64,000 nucleotides of DNA. It comes from Lineus longissimus (lineage: Eukaryota > Nemertea > Pilidiophora > Heteronemertea > Lineidae). The notes below the pieces were generated by a model. That model was not told the DNA's origin and did not search any database. It worked only from the letters and a program-made list of their open reading frames with translations. Location: assembly GCF_910592395.1 (NCBI RefSeq), contig NC_088316.1:2544001-2608000 (forward strand), in the 5' to 3' direction. Below are positions 22,418 through 36,104 of the stretch, piece after piece. Each line of letters begins with the position of its first letter. Position 1 is the stretch's first letter. The translations under genes and the position numbers were made by a program.

Positions 22418-22705
22418 GCTCGAGAGGACTTCGCGTATAAAAACGATTCTGAGACCGAGACCGAGACCCCATACACTCGAAGCATAGCCAATAGCAGTAA
22501 TGGAATTATTGATTCGGGAACATGCTCGGCTGGATCTTTGATGTTTGCCAGTCCGAGCGTCCGCATGGCGGGCCTGGGCGAGAGATTGATTATTGATGAT
22601 GGACCAGACGACAGACTCTTATTCAATGACCCGAAGGAGAAGCCTGGAGCTCGTTGGTCTGGGTGGATGGACGACCATACGAAAATATTTTTCACCCACA
22701 AGTAA
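22418..22705 (+). CDS. Unrecognised possible terminal exon or ORF fragment
   Basis: Ninety-five codons are open after a TGA at 22415 and end in TAA. The C-terminal half looks protein-like: MAGLGERLIIDDGPDD, then LLFNDPKEKPG and WSGWMDDHTKIFF. The only acceptor at the right place (TCAGTGTGAG) is weak. The opposite strand is open as well, so strand is uncertain. It lies in the cyclase intron but shows no similarity to cyclases. Confidence 0.2.
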   Translation, partial: AREDFAYKNDSETETETPYTRSIANSSNGIIDSGTCSAGSLMFASPSVRMAGLGERLIIDDGPDDRLLFNDPKEKPGARWSGWMDDHTKIFFTHK

Positions 22706-24841
22706 TGTCATGATCTGTTGCTATCTTACCGTGCTGATGTGATTCTTGGACCAGATGCCCGGCTACCCATAACAATCGTGCTCACGCACTTTTAAAATGT
22801 CTACCCCTTATAGTTTACTACATGAAGTAATCTTCTTTCCTCTAATAAATCATCGTATTTTTGTGATTTTCGAAAATTACAGAGAACCAATTATCAATAA
22901 ATTTCCGAAACGAACCGAGAAGATCGGAAACAATTAGAATAAAAACACACTTTTGCGATGTCACGTGACTTGTGACGTCCAAAATGCATCAATATGAAAT
23001 CAGGCACGCGACGTGTACTCTGCTTCAATAGTTGGCCTGTAATCTTGGCCGAATCGTCCAAGATTCAATTTAGAGAAAACAGCCCGGCGCTACGTTAATG
23101 AGAGCGTGCGGTATTGGCTGCACTTTACGTTTAGGCACGCGATCTCCTTACTTCTTGTCTTTATAATGTCTCCTTGGCGAGTACTTTCGTTCTGACGGCC
23201 ATTCTGGCAGTCCATTTACGTCCTAATGGTGGATTGAGTATACTCTTATTACTGTGTCTCGTGCAGTGGGCTGCACAAATTGATGATGAATGTACAGACT
23301 GGGTGGGAGCCACCAGCAATATTATTGTGAATGATGATAAGTAGCTACTCGGGAAGTTAGGATTAGGATAAGTAGAACCGTGTAAATTTCTTGAGTGCAC
23401 TCTTAATTTCATGAAAGTTTTTAGTCATTAAAGCAAGTGTAAAGAAAGATAAAGAATTTGGGACAGCAGAGAGGCCAAAGGCTTTTCTTTTTTTAAAGGG
23501 CAATAACAGAACTGAGACTGTTATCTCGTTATTTTAATGTAAAGATTTAATCATGGCGACGAACTGTTCAACTGATAGCTCAATTTGCCCTGAACTTCCG
23601 AAGATAAAGGGCATTTCGCCATTAAAGTACAATTTAGCAAAACAATAAAATTAGTCAATAACAAATTGATTCGTATATTTTATGACAAAAATCCAGCAAC
23701 AGCCTGCCAAAAGGAGCAATAATCATTAAATAGAAGCCAATTTATTTTGTAAAAGCCCCCTACTGTCAGAATTTGGTACTAGAGCTGGTATTGCTTCCAC
23801 ATTCTTAGTCTTAATTAATTCTTGATTTAAGTGAGTAAATTAACCGTAAAAGTTTAAAGTAAAACAGCATGAAGTGACATTGCTTCGAAATCCGAATCCG
23901 ACTGCAAAAGTTATGTCAAATACCATGTTTGCACTCGATCAATGGACACGGACATTTTCTGGACCAAAAATCATAAAGCGTTTTTCTATTTCATTACCTT
24001 AGTACGAGTAACGCTTGTCGACATCAATAGGCTAAGGAAATTGGTTGGTCGACTGAAAACACTGCTTCAATATCATGAAGAAACAGCTGATATTATAGTT
24101 AGACATTAATCTTAATGATGGTGAGTTTAGCTCGACAGTCTTTCGTGATATATATGTCCGAGGTAATTTGATTTCATGCTACTGGGAAACCTGGCGTCCG
24201 CAAGACGCTGCTCCGCAGCCGACTATGGTAATTTACACGATATACTCGTGTAACTCGCTCTCCGACACGTCTAATTATCTCAAGTAATTGGTGAGGCAAT
24301 CAAAGCTCAAGGATAATTGTTATTGATGGAGATTCGATGACGGCCAGGTAGGAATGGACACGGCAGTCACTACAGCACACCAGTAACAAGCTACAGATCA
24401 AAGTTGTTTGACCTCTGTTTCGGAAAGATTTGCTCTCGTTGACAGCAGTATGTACATTTTACTGTCATGATCATGTATCAGTTTGAGAGGCTACCCCACA
24501 ATTCGCTTTTTAACACGTTTTCTGTCAGACATGAATTGCACTGCTCAGGTCGTTTGGGTCCTTGGGTGAATGAGACAAATCGCTTTCACCAGCTGGCGAA
24601 ATGGAGCTGATCAAAAGTCTTTCTGGGAGGCAATGACTTCTCCTGATCTGATTATTCGGAGATGTCCCTTGCGGAACAGACGAATCGACGTCCTGAGTCT
24701 CGCTGGCGGGCAACTGATATGTACACTCTGAACGCAGTGGACCGGCCTCGTCCCTCACCCATAAGGAGATCCAATTAGGATGACGCAATGGACTGCCCCG
24801 GTAGTCTACAGATATTTGGACGCGAGGAAGTAATGCCTTTA

Positions 24842-25170
24842 GGCCAGAGTCCTCTATTAAAACATGTGTACATTACGTGTACATTGTTGTGCATAAGTTT
24901 TGGTAAAAAAAGTACTCATTGGACCAATCAATCTGCACAAAATTTAATATGTGTCAAGAAGAACCCTTTGCCAACAGCATAATAAAGTTTAAAAACATTC
25001 CAATACCAATTGCCTGAGAAAAAGAGATTTCCGTACACCATATCCATCAAAACGTCACTGGCGCATTGATATGGCCCTGTCAAAGTACAAGTTCTAAACT
25101 GACCAGTGAGACCACATTTTCTTAAATATATTATCAAAAAGCATATTTCTGTGATGGCCTGACTCTGTAG
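24842..25170. repeat. 329-bp dispersed repeat (family B), copy 2
   Basis: Partner of 6918-7246, in the same orientation and of the same length. The minus-strand frame that is open in copy 1 is open here too, extending to 25236, with conserved LQSQAIT, QFRTC, FFSGN and THIKF segments. Unlike copy 1 it is not followed directly by a LINE tail. Confidence 0.6.
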
Positions 25171-26524
25171 ATTAAGAATCAACCACAGATTGAGAATTAA
25201 TTCCACTTTGGTCCATCCCAGCCATGTATTTACCACAACTTGACATTTTGATAAGCTCTATGTCTCTGCCCTTTGATACCCTCGATATTCATTGGATGCG
25301 TGAGCCATGGCCCGACCAGGCGACAGTAACCAAGCGAATCCCGGATTCAGTTTGTCAACAAACTTGAACCATAGATGCATTCTCGTTGCCTGAACCAATC
25401 CATTATCTGTCATATAAGCCAAATAACATCGATCATGTATAAATATTTGTAGGGTGGTATCTATAAGCGACGATGGATGAAATGGGATAATTGTCAATTT
25501 AGGATGGCTGGTCCTTGGGGTTGATATGTAATGAGACTATATAGACGCACGAGTGGCCATTTTGTCAGTCGCGATGAGGCAAAACCAGCCCATGGGGTGA
25601 TTAGCTTACCTGATATCGTGACTTGGACTTTCTTGGTGAATATCTGAGGAACTAGCGTTTCACGATCAGGGTGAGTACGGAGGCGAGTTAGAACAATCGG
25701 TATGCCCGTAAAGATGCTTAAAGTAAACCAATCTCGATATAAATCATGCATGCAGCCACAAAGTTGATTGCACAGCTTAAATAAAGAGGCAGGTTATCAC
25801 GTTGTGACTAAACCTCTATTCCTAACTCTCAAAACCAATAATCGCCTCCTAGATATTTCAATCAAATTACGTTCCAAAGGCATTAAGTTAAGCATGGTGT
25901 CTATAATCCAGATAGGTGGTGGAGTTTTAAACCCTCCCTAATTTTTACCCGTTAGGGTTACCAAACACTGAAACAGTTATACATTATATTTTATAGCCTA
26001 TTATCAGGGACGTCTGTTGACAAGAGAAAAGGCATTCCTTACACTTCGCTCCGAATACCCCATCCTCGAATACCAGAGTCAGCAGTATGCTCCTCCCCTC
26101 GAACACATTACATGAGCTCGACCATTAGTGCCGAGTGTTACACTGAAGTTCAGGATGCGAATTCCCGGCCTGGAATCTGATGACCAACCTCACTCATTTG
26201 TCACTCGGAAAGTAGCCCGATAGTCGAGCTTTACGTGGGCTAATCCCCGGTGTGTCTGGTTATCAGCTCATGATTAGGTCTCCGTCCCTGTGTCACAGGA
26301 AAATTATGGGTGAAGGAATTGATTGAGAACGACTCTTAAGCAGTGCATTGGCAAGCTTTTGGTACACGTAAATTACAGTTAGGACGAGGAGGTACTTGAG
26401 CGGCTGAAATCGACTTTTGCGATTAATGCGACTAATAAAATCGGATGGTCTGTCTGATTTACATTTATGATTTAACTATTTAGAATGGGTGAAGATTGAG
26501 ACATTCTGATGGACCGCATCTATA

Positions 26525-26770
26525 ATGTATACCCGGCCTGTTGTCAGTACTCAGAAGATGAGGGACGAACTCAAGAAAATGTCTGCTGGCGTCCATGATG
26601 AGAAGGGAATTTTGGTGGTGAGATGTCCATTGGATGTCATAAGGCGGATACCCGCAGGGTGTCAACCACCAGCGAACATGGTCGTGGACACTTCAGCCAA
26701 AAAGATATTTTATGCGATAGCCGACGGAAATCATTTGAAGGTCAACGTTTTCGCCAATCTAACTCTCTAA
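26525..26770 (+). CDS. Unrecognised small ORF (81 aa)
   Basis: ATG to TAA with an even residue mix (QKMRDELKKMSAG, then GILVVRCPLDVIRRIPAG and KKIFYAIADGNHLKVNVF) and a good third-position spread. An upstream in-frame TGA closes it, and two AG acceptor-like sites lie just after the ATG. It could be a small exon in the cyclase intron; no family recognised and no supporting partner. Confidence 0.2.
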   Translation: MYTRPVVSTQKMRDELKKMSAGVHDEKGILVVRCPLDVIRRIPAGCQPPANMVVDTSAKKIFYAIADGNHLKVNVFANLTL

Positions 26771-28755
26771 ACTGTCACAAATTTTCTCGGGCAAGCATTG
26801 CGTAATTTTCAATACTAACAGTGTAATAACATTAGACCTATCTTGGATACTACTAGTTTGTTGGAACAGCTTAACATTTTGGCTGTACTGACGTACATGG
26901 AGATAACGCCAAATATCTCCGACGCCAAGATGTACGTGGTGCTCCCTTTGCACTGTGGCAGTCTTGAAGGTCCTCTGTCTTCAACTCTGTCAGTCATATT
27001 CACCATACCTCGGCGATGTCGTGACATGGACGTGATAGAGTGGTCCCGTCTCCCCAGCCATCGATCCAAGCATTCAACAACCCTCGTAAATTGACGTAGC
27101 CTTGAATTAATGACAGTAATCTATCATTGGATCAGGCAGTCAACGTTTGTTCGACATAATCAGTCATCAGCATGTTCGTTCTAATACACAGCTTGTATGT
27201 TGATACATATATTGAAAGCATCTTTCTGAACTTTTACGGTTTCCGATCACAGTACATCACATGTACATGCACATGTACAGTGCATTTATGGGATTGCTCA
27301 ACGCGCGTATGACTTGTATTTTGCACAGAAGCGTATGCACATGTACTGTATATAGCATGCTGTATTGATAAGAGAAGAATGTTCAACTAAAAAAAACCAT
27401 ATAAAATAATTCAGGCAGAATCGATCCGATAAGTTAAACGGTAAATGAATGAGATAGAGCTAATTTGATTAAAAAAAGATTCCTATATTCAAAATTAGAA
27501 CTTAGTACCAGTCTATCTAACCAATAGCTAATTAAACATTCATTATTGTTTCGTATAGTTTCAGCTCGCTAGCGGCTGGAACGAGCATACGACCTTCCCC
27601 TCGCTGGCATGCAAACATCGTCAGCGGCATCTCTTCAGCAGAAGCAATCATCCTGCTAATTACGACCAATATTGGCACACCCATCAATCCTCATCAATAA
27701 GGTGTTTCGCACCGGTGTGTTTTACGAGGTAATGACGTTGACACTCCTAACCCTCACCCGCCAGCGGCTATAGCTATAAGTAAGACAGGCGATGGAGAAA
27801 TGTTATTACATCTTTGAGATAATGGCATCTTAACACGATAATGAGCGAATTGCCGCCGTGGCCTTCAGGTCTGACAGCATATATGACGATGACAATACCA
27901 TGATTAGATCATCTAAGAAAGTGACATTGTTAACATATTGGGGCTTTTATGTAATCAAGAAAACCGACGTACTCAGTTACAGCCGCGAGCGTTGAGCAAC
28001 CTTCTATGAATCCATCAGTTCGTGTGCCCTTGTTTGACATCTTCATCAATTCCATTACCTTACGTGACTCCGGGTATCAAGATCAAATTGGCTTTCAATA
28101 AAGCGATAATTTTGAACCAATATTGCCTTTAAACGTCAGAAAGATTTAGCATTTTTGCATAGTATAGCTAGCTTATCGTAAGCTTCATGTCATTCTATTT
28201 TTCGGAGGAAATAAAAACCCTTCATTCAGAAAATGCCTATTCCTATAAATATAAGGATTAAATCAGCAGTTGAAAATTAAGGGACATCCTGTATAATGCG
28301 GAGCATGGTGTCGTACCTTGGTCAAGGTGTCCCCTATCTGATCGCCTCTTTGGCCTTCACAGAGCGCTGAAATGACGGCGGCCGGCCCCTTGATACCACA
28401 GATTGCCTCTGTTGAGTGTTGTTGTGAAACGCTTTGGTACACGGACCCACGTCAGTTGAAAGCGCTCCATAAACCCGCCATTATCAAATGAACAGACACG
28501 AGAAAACACGAGATCGAAAAGGGTCAAATGTCATACATGTATGTAAAGCGTCCAAACCCGTACAACCTTGCCTAAAAGCTTGGATCTTAGTGATGCGCTA
28601 TATACATCACTAGTATATCAATGACATGAAGCAGAGATATGCTATTGCAGGGCTTCGCACATACTCCATCTTTGATCATGCTGTAGTCTTTAGAGGATTC
28701 TCCTTGTGTCATATTATCCGACTTGAAATGATGACTGTGCCATACCGGCTTTAAC

Positions 28756-28905
28756 GCTGAAAGGGTGGATGTCGTCCTGGGTGCCGACAAATGGTACCCA
28801 GGTTCGAGATCGACTGGACAATAAGCACCCTGGGTGCCATTACACTAGACAAATAGCACCCAGCTTCTTTTTGTCGGCACCCAGACCGACATCCACCCTT
28901 TCAGC
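28756..28905. mobile_element. 150-bp palindromic MITE-like element
   Basis: Arms of about 36 bp are nearly perfect inverted repeats (GCTGAAAGGGTGGATGTCG, then CTGGGTGCCGACAAA on each side). The centre also repeats GGGTGCC/GGTACCC motifs and can fold. No target duplication or coding capacity could be defined. Confidence 0.65.
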
Positions 28906-31900
28906 TGTATTTTGTTGTAATATTGCTCCGAATAGTATCATGAACGTAGGCCTATGTGACCTTGAGTGTTTAGATCTACACGGCGTAATATGGGAAACGT
29001 CATGCAACAGATTCTCAATACATCAGTTAATCAATTCGAATTTGCTCTATTATTAGCAGAATATCATTTACACAGTCAATTAACTTCTCACGTGCAAATG
29101 GACAGTCAGTTGCAGCCATATCATCGTCGATGCCATTCTCGATCCAAACGTTGCTATCGCGATGGCCACAGTGCTCGAATGCTCGGGCGGGATTCTAGAA
29201 AATGCTCAGCTCGACTCGGCAGCCATTTTTCATTCACCATAACCATCATCATCATCAGCAGCAGCAGCGGCAGCACCATGATCGAGGATCATCCTGCTGT
29301 CTCTTGTGGAGGTTAGGCTTTCTCGCCGCCCACATTGGTTCGCCTCTGACCTATAAATGCTAATGCTATACCGCGCAAACAAAACGCATACGTGTATGAC
29401 ATACGTGCTAAAGCTGAGATGGCTGGAGTGACTTTTTAAAGGTGCTGGTCAAAAGATTTGCCGCATTATGCTCAATCAAGTCGACGATATCCGGCCCTCC
29501 TGATATTTCCCGGCCATTTCCTGGCGGTATTGTCCGCCTTTATTGAAGAGACTACATGGCCCTCGCTAATTACTTTCTGGTCAACTGGGCGGCAAAAGTG
29601 ATAGGAAGCAATGAGGTGTACAAATTAAATGCCAAGTAGCCGATATCGAACCTGGGAAAAGTCGGGGACGTAGAATTACCATTCTTTTCAGTTGAGTTGT
29701 CCCTGACAATTGGTTGAGAGGCCCGGTGCTAGACTCTCGGTCCATTAGACCACAGAGCCCCGTGATTGAACCGCATGTGTAATGATTATTAAGTTATCTT
29801 TGGCTTGACTGATTTTCGCAGTCAAGTGTATATCATCAAAGAATGGCGATGATGGCTAATGTGTAGGTCATTTGTTCGGTAAGGTAGAAAGACCGATACG
29901 GTTCGCCATTTGGGTACAGATGAAAACGTCTTACTATACATGGTCCTCACAGTGTTCAAACTGTTGACGGTAGTGGTTCGGCGTATAACTGCGGAACGGG
30001 CAACCGAATTGCCGCATCATTTCATTATGTAAAAGACAGCCTGAAATGTACATGTATAATCAAATTAAGAATGAATAAAACATAGTTTTTATTCTTTCTT
30101 TGTACAATTGTTCCCAACGCGATTGACCAAAACCCCGGGAAGTCATCGCATCCCGTTGCACGTAGTCTGGTGTGATACTAATTATTGTCCGTTTGTAGCC
30201 GCTGGTCGTCAGCTACATTGTATTTGATAGACTACGTTCTCGCTAGGAGATACAAAGAGTTTGGAAGTAAAGAGTCACGAGTGTCTCATAAGCCAACTCT
30301 GGATGCCCTTTAATTTAGGATGACACAATAATAAACAAACTTTGTTTCAGAAACGTCACCTCCAATGCTAATAAAGCTTTAACACCATTACCGCTAAAGT
30401 AAAGAATCACATCCTGCCTTCCTCCGCCGTTACGCGATAAATCCAGATTACATTGTCGAAATCGAATGCATCAATGAAGAAAGAAAATGCTTCGACAGCC
30501 TCCCTATATAGAGGCATACAATGCATGGAAGTGCGGCTCCTGATCACGCGATTCGCCTAAAACCATCTCCATTTTCATTAGATATAGATCAGTAGCGGGA
30601 AGCCTTTTTGCGTATTTGAATGGGGGCATGATCTGGCAATCTGGTGATAGATACATGCAATATGTTCACCGGGCAATTTGGTAGAGGTCTGGTGTAACAC
30701 TTGCGGGAGTGTGCTGAATGTTTTGTGCACTGAACGCTGTGGTATGTGGTACAAATGTACAGAAAGGACGGCTCATGACTACGTTATTCGCTATGAAAGG
30801 GGAGCAAATCACTTTACTAATGCGGACTTTATAGGGGATGGACATTTTCATGGACTGGAGGAAGTGAACCGCCGTAAATAACAAAAAAGCTGTGCCAGTA
30901 AAGGGCTGACCATAGGTACCATAGGTATCACCATTTTAGCAAGAACTTAAAAATCCTGATGCAATAAGAACTGTTTCATAACGAAGTGAATGCCTCTTTC
31001 AAGGGTGGGAGGAGTTCTTTGTTTTCTAGAGAACATACTCCCTGCACCCTTGAAATTGGCACTCACTTCATTTCAAAGAGTTCCAATCAACATTGCTACC
31101 TTTCGCACCCTGTGAAGACCCTGGGATGGCGCTTTGAGGTGTTTCTAAGAGAAAATGGTGCTACCTGTTGACGATGATACAGCCCTGACATGGATATCCT
31201 GCGAACCGTCTCCATTTTCGTCATTGATTGCTCGCCGCGAGTCCTCGCAGGCAATCTCGTGATGGCAAGAAAGAGGATTATTCGATACTTTTCGTATAAC
31301 CAAAGCTTAGCTGTCGGCGAGAAAGTGATTGTTTCGTCGCAGAGGTTTCAGGAACTGTAAGACGGGGTGACATTGCCGATAAGTGGGGTGAATTTGATTC
31401 AAACCGGCCCTATATGAATTATCGTTTTTTATCATTTATTATAGTGTTATTACAAAAATGCCACTTGAAAAACTTCTTGTGCCGACATCCTCATACAATC
31501 ATACAGGTATTTCCGATGCTATCGGTTTTTTTCAGCAGGAGGAAAGCCGGATTACACTAAAGCTATTGATCGCCGATCAAATCAATTCGCCGCGGTGAAC
31601 AAGAATAACACGATATCTTCAAGAAACGACTGATTCGTCTCACTGGGGATAAATCGTTTGCTTTCATTTGTCAAAACGTGTAGGGTCTGCTATCGACTGC
31701 TGATAACGGCGTTGATTTCTTTGCTGTCTTCTTCAACGCATCACTACCAAAGAATAGTTTCTTTCTCTCTTAAACCGAGAAAGATCGCTCTGTTAATTAA
31801 TTCCGGCTAGGATAATCAGATTCGAGAAAAGAAAGTTCCAATTTCAATTGAAACTTACCCGGCTTCAGTTAAGGACATTTAAAAAAAAATCTAAATCTTC

Positions 31901-34363
31901 CGGTGATCTCGATTCTAAAGTGACAAATTGCGGAAATCTGTTACGGTTTCGACTTCTTGAATTGATTTGACACCGCAATAAAAATATGCAGTGTTTCATC
32001 GAACATGAAGATTGGTCGACATCCAACTTGTGAAATAATTGCTATATTCTATGGCGTATGTCAGGTGAAACAGCCTGAACACGATGGTTGAAGAAGGAAT
32101 AATATTGGTTGTAGTAAAAGGTATGATTATTGTCCTCAGGAATGGACAGGGTTTGTCATCCGATGCCTCCCCCGTAGTCTGCAATTATTATGGCTTGGTC
32201 GTTGATCAATCCCAGTGTCGTGTCCGCCCATCTCCAGTAACGGGGTCGATGCCTTCTCTCCGTGACATGCCGTATTCAGAACATCCCTGATGCATGGTCT
32301 GGTGATACATACATGAATAAAGATGACGGCATTACGCCGTGTATCACACCTTTGGCCTGGGCTTACTCTGAGCTGATTTGGCCAGCGCCGTCGCCCGTGA
32401 TGAGAATACGAAGCAGAGATTTTCCAGCTTTTCTGCTGTAATGAGAATGCGTGTGAGGACACAGGTTCCTGTTGTTAACGACCCAGAATAATAACGCGAC
32501 ATCATTTCTGCAACACCTGGCCGGATGTTGTCATCAGTTGCGGTCTTGTTCCTTTTTGCTTTTTGCTTCGTGAGCACGGCGAAGCAGCTGGTAGGAGGCA
32601 CAGCGCCCGCCGCTTCTTGACGTCAACCGATACGATCGTCATTTTGCCCTTTAGTCTACTACGCAGTTTAAGGAATTGAGCCCGAGCCCAAAACACGGTC
32701 TATTGTCTTTAAACAAAGCGAAACATTCCCAAAGGGTACAAAGCCCGGAGCATCATTACTGTTAGCTATTTCAATAAAGCTAAAACGAATTTCAAGAGAA
32801 ATTTTCTCGCCACGACTTGCTCAGGTGCTATTGTTAACCTCAAGGGAGAATGATTAAGGTTTCGCTCCAAATTACCTACATCTTTCGGCGCCTTCAATTC
32901 TGAGAAATATCATCAAATGCATCCCTGGTGAATTTTACTAAATCACGTTGTAGTCCGGGTTTCAATCAAGATGTAGATTCGTTTCCGGTTAACACCAATG
33001 GTTATTGTCGATGTAAAAAGGGTATCAGAAGTGTTACATGGGAGTCAGGTCAATGAATGTTTCTCCAAAAAGCAAGAAGTCAAGAAATCGCAAAAGATGT
33101 GTGTTTTTGACATGATTTTAGCCTACATATTTCAAAAACTATCATTTCCCCCCTCAACCGAGAGCTTTTTGCCCCCTCCCCAAGGCCAAAAATCAAGCTA
33201 AGCCCTGGAGGATGCTTCGAGACGTTTTACTAGCATATTTTTCTTTGAAACAGCTGTCCTTGTGCCTGCCCGTTGAGCCTTTGCCGCATGTTGCACGTCT
33301 CCTCTTCATCTATGATTAATGACATACAGAAGCTATTACTCTCACTGATCATCCAATAGCCGTGTCAGTTTGTCAAGTTACCCTTCACATTGCATACACA
33401 AACAATGTTCGCCTGTTGAAATTGGCTCTAGATTCAATCAATCTTGTCGTATTTTGATGGTATTGTCTATAAGTGACAGAATACAGATCGGTGGTGGTCC
33501 AAGTCAGTTATACCCACATGGCTGACTCTCGCTGAGGCACCAAGAACAATTTTTAAGGAAAAGTGATGTAAAAGTATAAACAACGCAAAAGGCAGAGAAG
33601 TGACGTGAACATTTTCTGCAGCCTGTCCATCTTTCACCAGATTGATGACAAAAGGCGCCCAATATGACAATAGTTCAGCTCAGTCGAGTGTTTTCGCCTA
33701 CATGTGTACATTGTATAATAGTTTTGACAACTGGTGGCGAAGTGACATGCACTTTACGAAATGAAGGTTTTTTATTTTACAAACACGTACCCCGTTGAGT
33801 TTTTTTTTTGGTAAAATGAAAATCCCCTGATGGTTGTTGTGATTCTGAAAAACCTCTGAAAAATTTAATGTTTAAAACCCCTACGGACTGTACATTTGTG
33901 TTGTCAGTAATGACTGAAAAAAAACGTTTTTCAAAAGCTTCAAAACCCGTACCTCTAGAGTGTAGCTTATGAACTAAGTCAATCCCGTCACAACGCGAGT
34001 AGCATTGCATGCTATCGGCACGACTGTCTTCTGCCAACACACAACAAAATAACAAAAAATGATACTATCACTAAACACATACAACTCTGTCGCCAGCTTA
34101 ACAGTTAATTATGCGAGTCGAACACGACCCCGGGAACACGATATACAGCGAGGATGACAATTTCCGGCGAAGTCACGAGATCGTTATTGGAATGAACTCG
34201 GTGAATCTCATTGCAACGAGCAGCAAAGATAGCGTGCTATCAGCAGCGTCGTTCAACCGACAGCTAGAGGACAAAATATTCAGTTACAAAAAGTGTCAAT
34301 TGATTGAAACGTGTGTGATATCTATGACAATTTGTGACCAAATGACATTTACTGTGTTGCAGT

Positions 34364-34537
34364 GCCGGTGTAGAAGTTTAAAATGTCCTAGGATAAAATG
34401 TCCGGGAACAAAGGATTCTATTATGCGCTGAGCTATTGACGGTCATTGCCTCTATAGAACCATATGCCATAATCTGTCAGAATACAATAGGCCCGGACAC
34501 TTTTTCTAGGGGGGACACTTTTTACTTTGACACCGGC
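34364..34537 (+). mobile_element. Short inverted-repeat element (family A), best copy 3
   Basis: The termini are inverted repeats of about 43 bp at roughly 80% identity, with outermost GCCGGTGT and ACACCGGC and inner blocks AAATGTCC and TGTCCGGG. The 174-bp element is a MITE-like nonautonomous unit with no frame. Two further diverged copies in this window show it is a family. Confidence 0.65.
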
Positions 34538-34939
34538 CTCTTCAGTGACATCAAGCGTAGGTCGTCGCTTTGAGAGCATTCTGGCATGCTAACGGAAACC
34601 TCCATGGATGCTAGCAAAAAGCTTCTGGCATGGCGAAAGTTCTGGAACCATTTCGAATGACTTTATAGCTGAAGTCAACCTTGCTGCTAATCGGCACCAC
34701 AATGCGTATGATGTGCCAGGAATCCAACGTGCGTGTTATCGTCACCATTACCCTTCATCAAACACAGGACAAAGCATGATACACTGTACAACACAATACA
34801 TCATGCACTCAGGTGTCAAGTGATCGATTGAGCTATCGATAGCATTTTATAGCGAAGTGCATTCATTGTCGTTGAATATCCTGAATATGACACCTTCGGA
34901 TGATTATCTGGTTTCATTTAACTGGAGCGTGATGTTACA

Positions 34940-35341
34940 TATCCATACATTGTATTCATGGATGATAACGTACGGCATTCAAATAATACATTGTATTCAT
35001 CCACATAATGGATGACAGTTGGGTTCTAAGAATGCGGCACAAGTATTGAACGTCACAATGGACAATTGTATTCAAAGAATATATGTATTCATCCACATCA
35101 TGGATGACGCGGTATACAAAGAATACATGTTTATGGACAACAATGGTATTCAAAGAATATATGTATTCATCGATATAATGGATGACAATGGTATGCATGT
35201 ATTCATCGACACAATGGATGACAATGGTATGCATGTATTCATCGACACAATGGATGACAATGGTATGCATGTATTCATCGACACAATGGATGACAATGGT
35301 ATGCATGTATTCACCGACACAATGGATGACAATGGTATTTA
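34940..35341 (+). repeat. 36-bp minisatellite (clean part 35165-35341)
   Basis: Unit of 36 bp built on ACAATGGATGACAATGG, then TATGCATGTATTCATCG. About 4.5 clean units follow older, longer and more diverged versions from 34940. Because 36 is a multiple of 3, frames stay open on both strands (MDDNGMHVFIDT on +, MHTIVIHCVDEY on -). Lack of a start context or flanking exon argues against a real protein. Confidence 0.85.
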
Positions 35342-36104
35342 AAATGTGAATGATCGAAGTACATGTATTCTCATCTTGAAAATTGCTAAAAGTAATGTTT
35401 TATCGCTTTGCCAGACCTCCTTAAAATCTATCACTGAGTGCTGCGTCGCTGCTGCTCCTACTTCATGTTTCTTCACAATTAGGCCACGAGAGACTGGTGT
35501 GATGGAAATTGAATAAAAAAGCTTATGAGGCGATGTTGGGTCGAATTGAGCATGTCAGCAGGATTGTTATTCAGTCAACGCCAATGGCTATCAAAAAAAA
35601 AAAAAATCGTTTTTAATTTTTTTTCTTTACGTCCGAAACCCGGACGCTGCTCAAAGTACTTGCTGCCAAGTCCTTATGAATTCAAAATCTTCCGCATTCT
35701 ACCCACTAACCACCTCTTAAACATCTCCTAGCTCCACATACCCGGACAATCAATGTTCAAAGCGTTTAAGTAGATTAAGGTTAGCCGAACTCGGCCTGAT
35801 CGATGACAATCAGTAAATGCCAGGCACGGAATGAAGATATTCTCGTGGCCAGAGATCGAAGAATATTAAGGCAGACATTCCTCTGAGGCTAAAACATTTT
35901 GTCTAGACAAACTTCAAACGAACAGCTTTTCAATTAATTTTTTTCTCCATCTGTTATCTTTGCCCTCAGGCGCAAGTGTACAAAGTTGGTACTCGTCAAT
36001 GCTGTGTCCTGCCTATATCTGAAAAAATCAAGCGTATTACGCTGCGTTGCCAAATCTATCGTTGTTGGGTTGCGGACACGTACAATTATATGCCTGTGTA
36101 CAAA

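Noticed and set aside
29700-29770. tRNA-like sequence on the minus strand (TCTGTGGTCTAATGG)
   Set aside because: Only the A-box-like part is convincing; no proper B box or cloverleaf.
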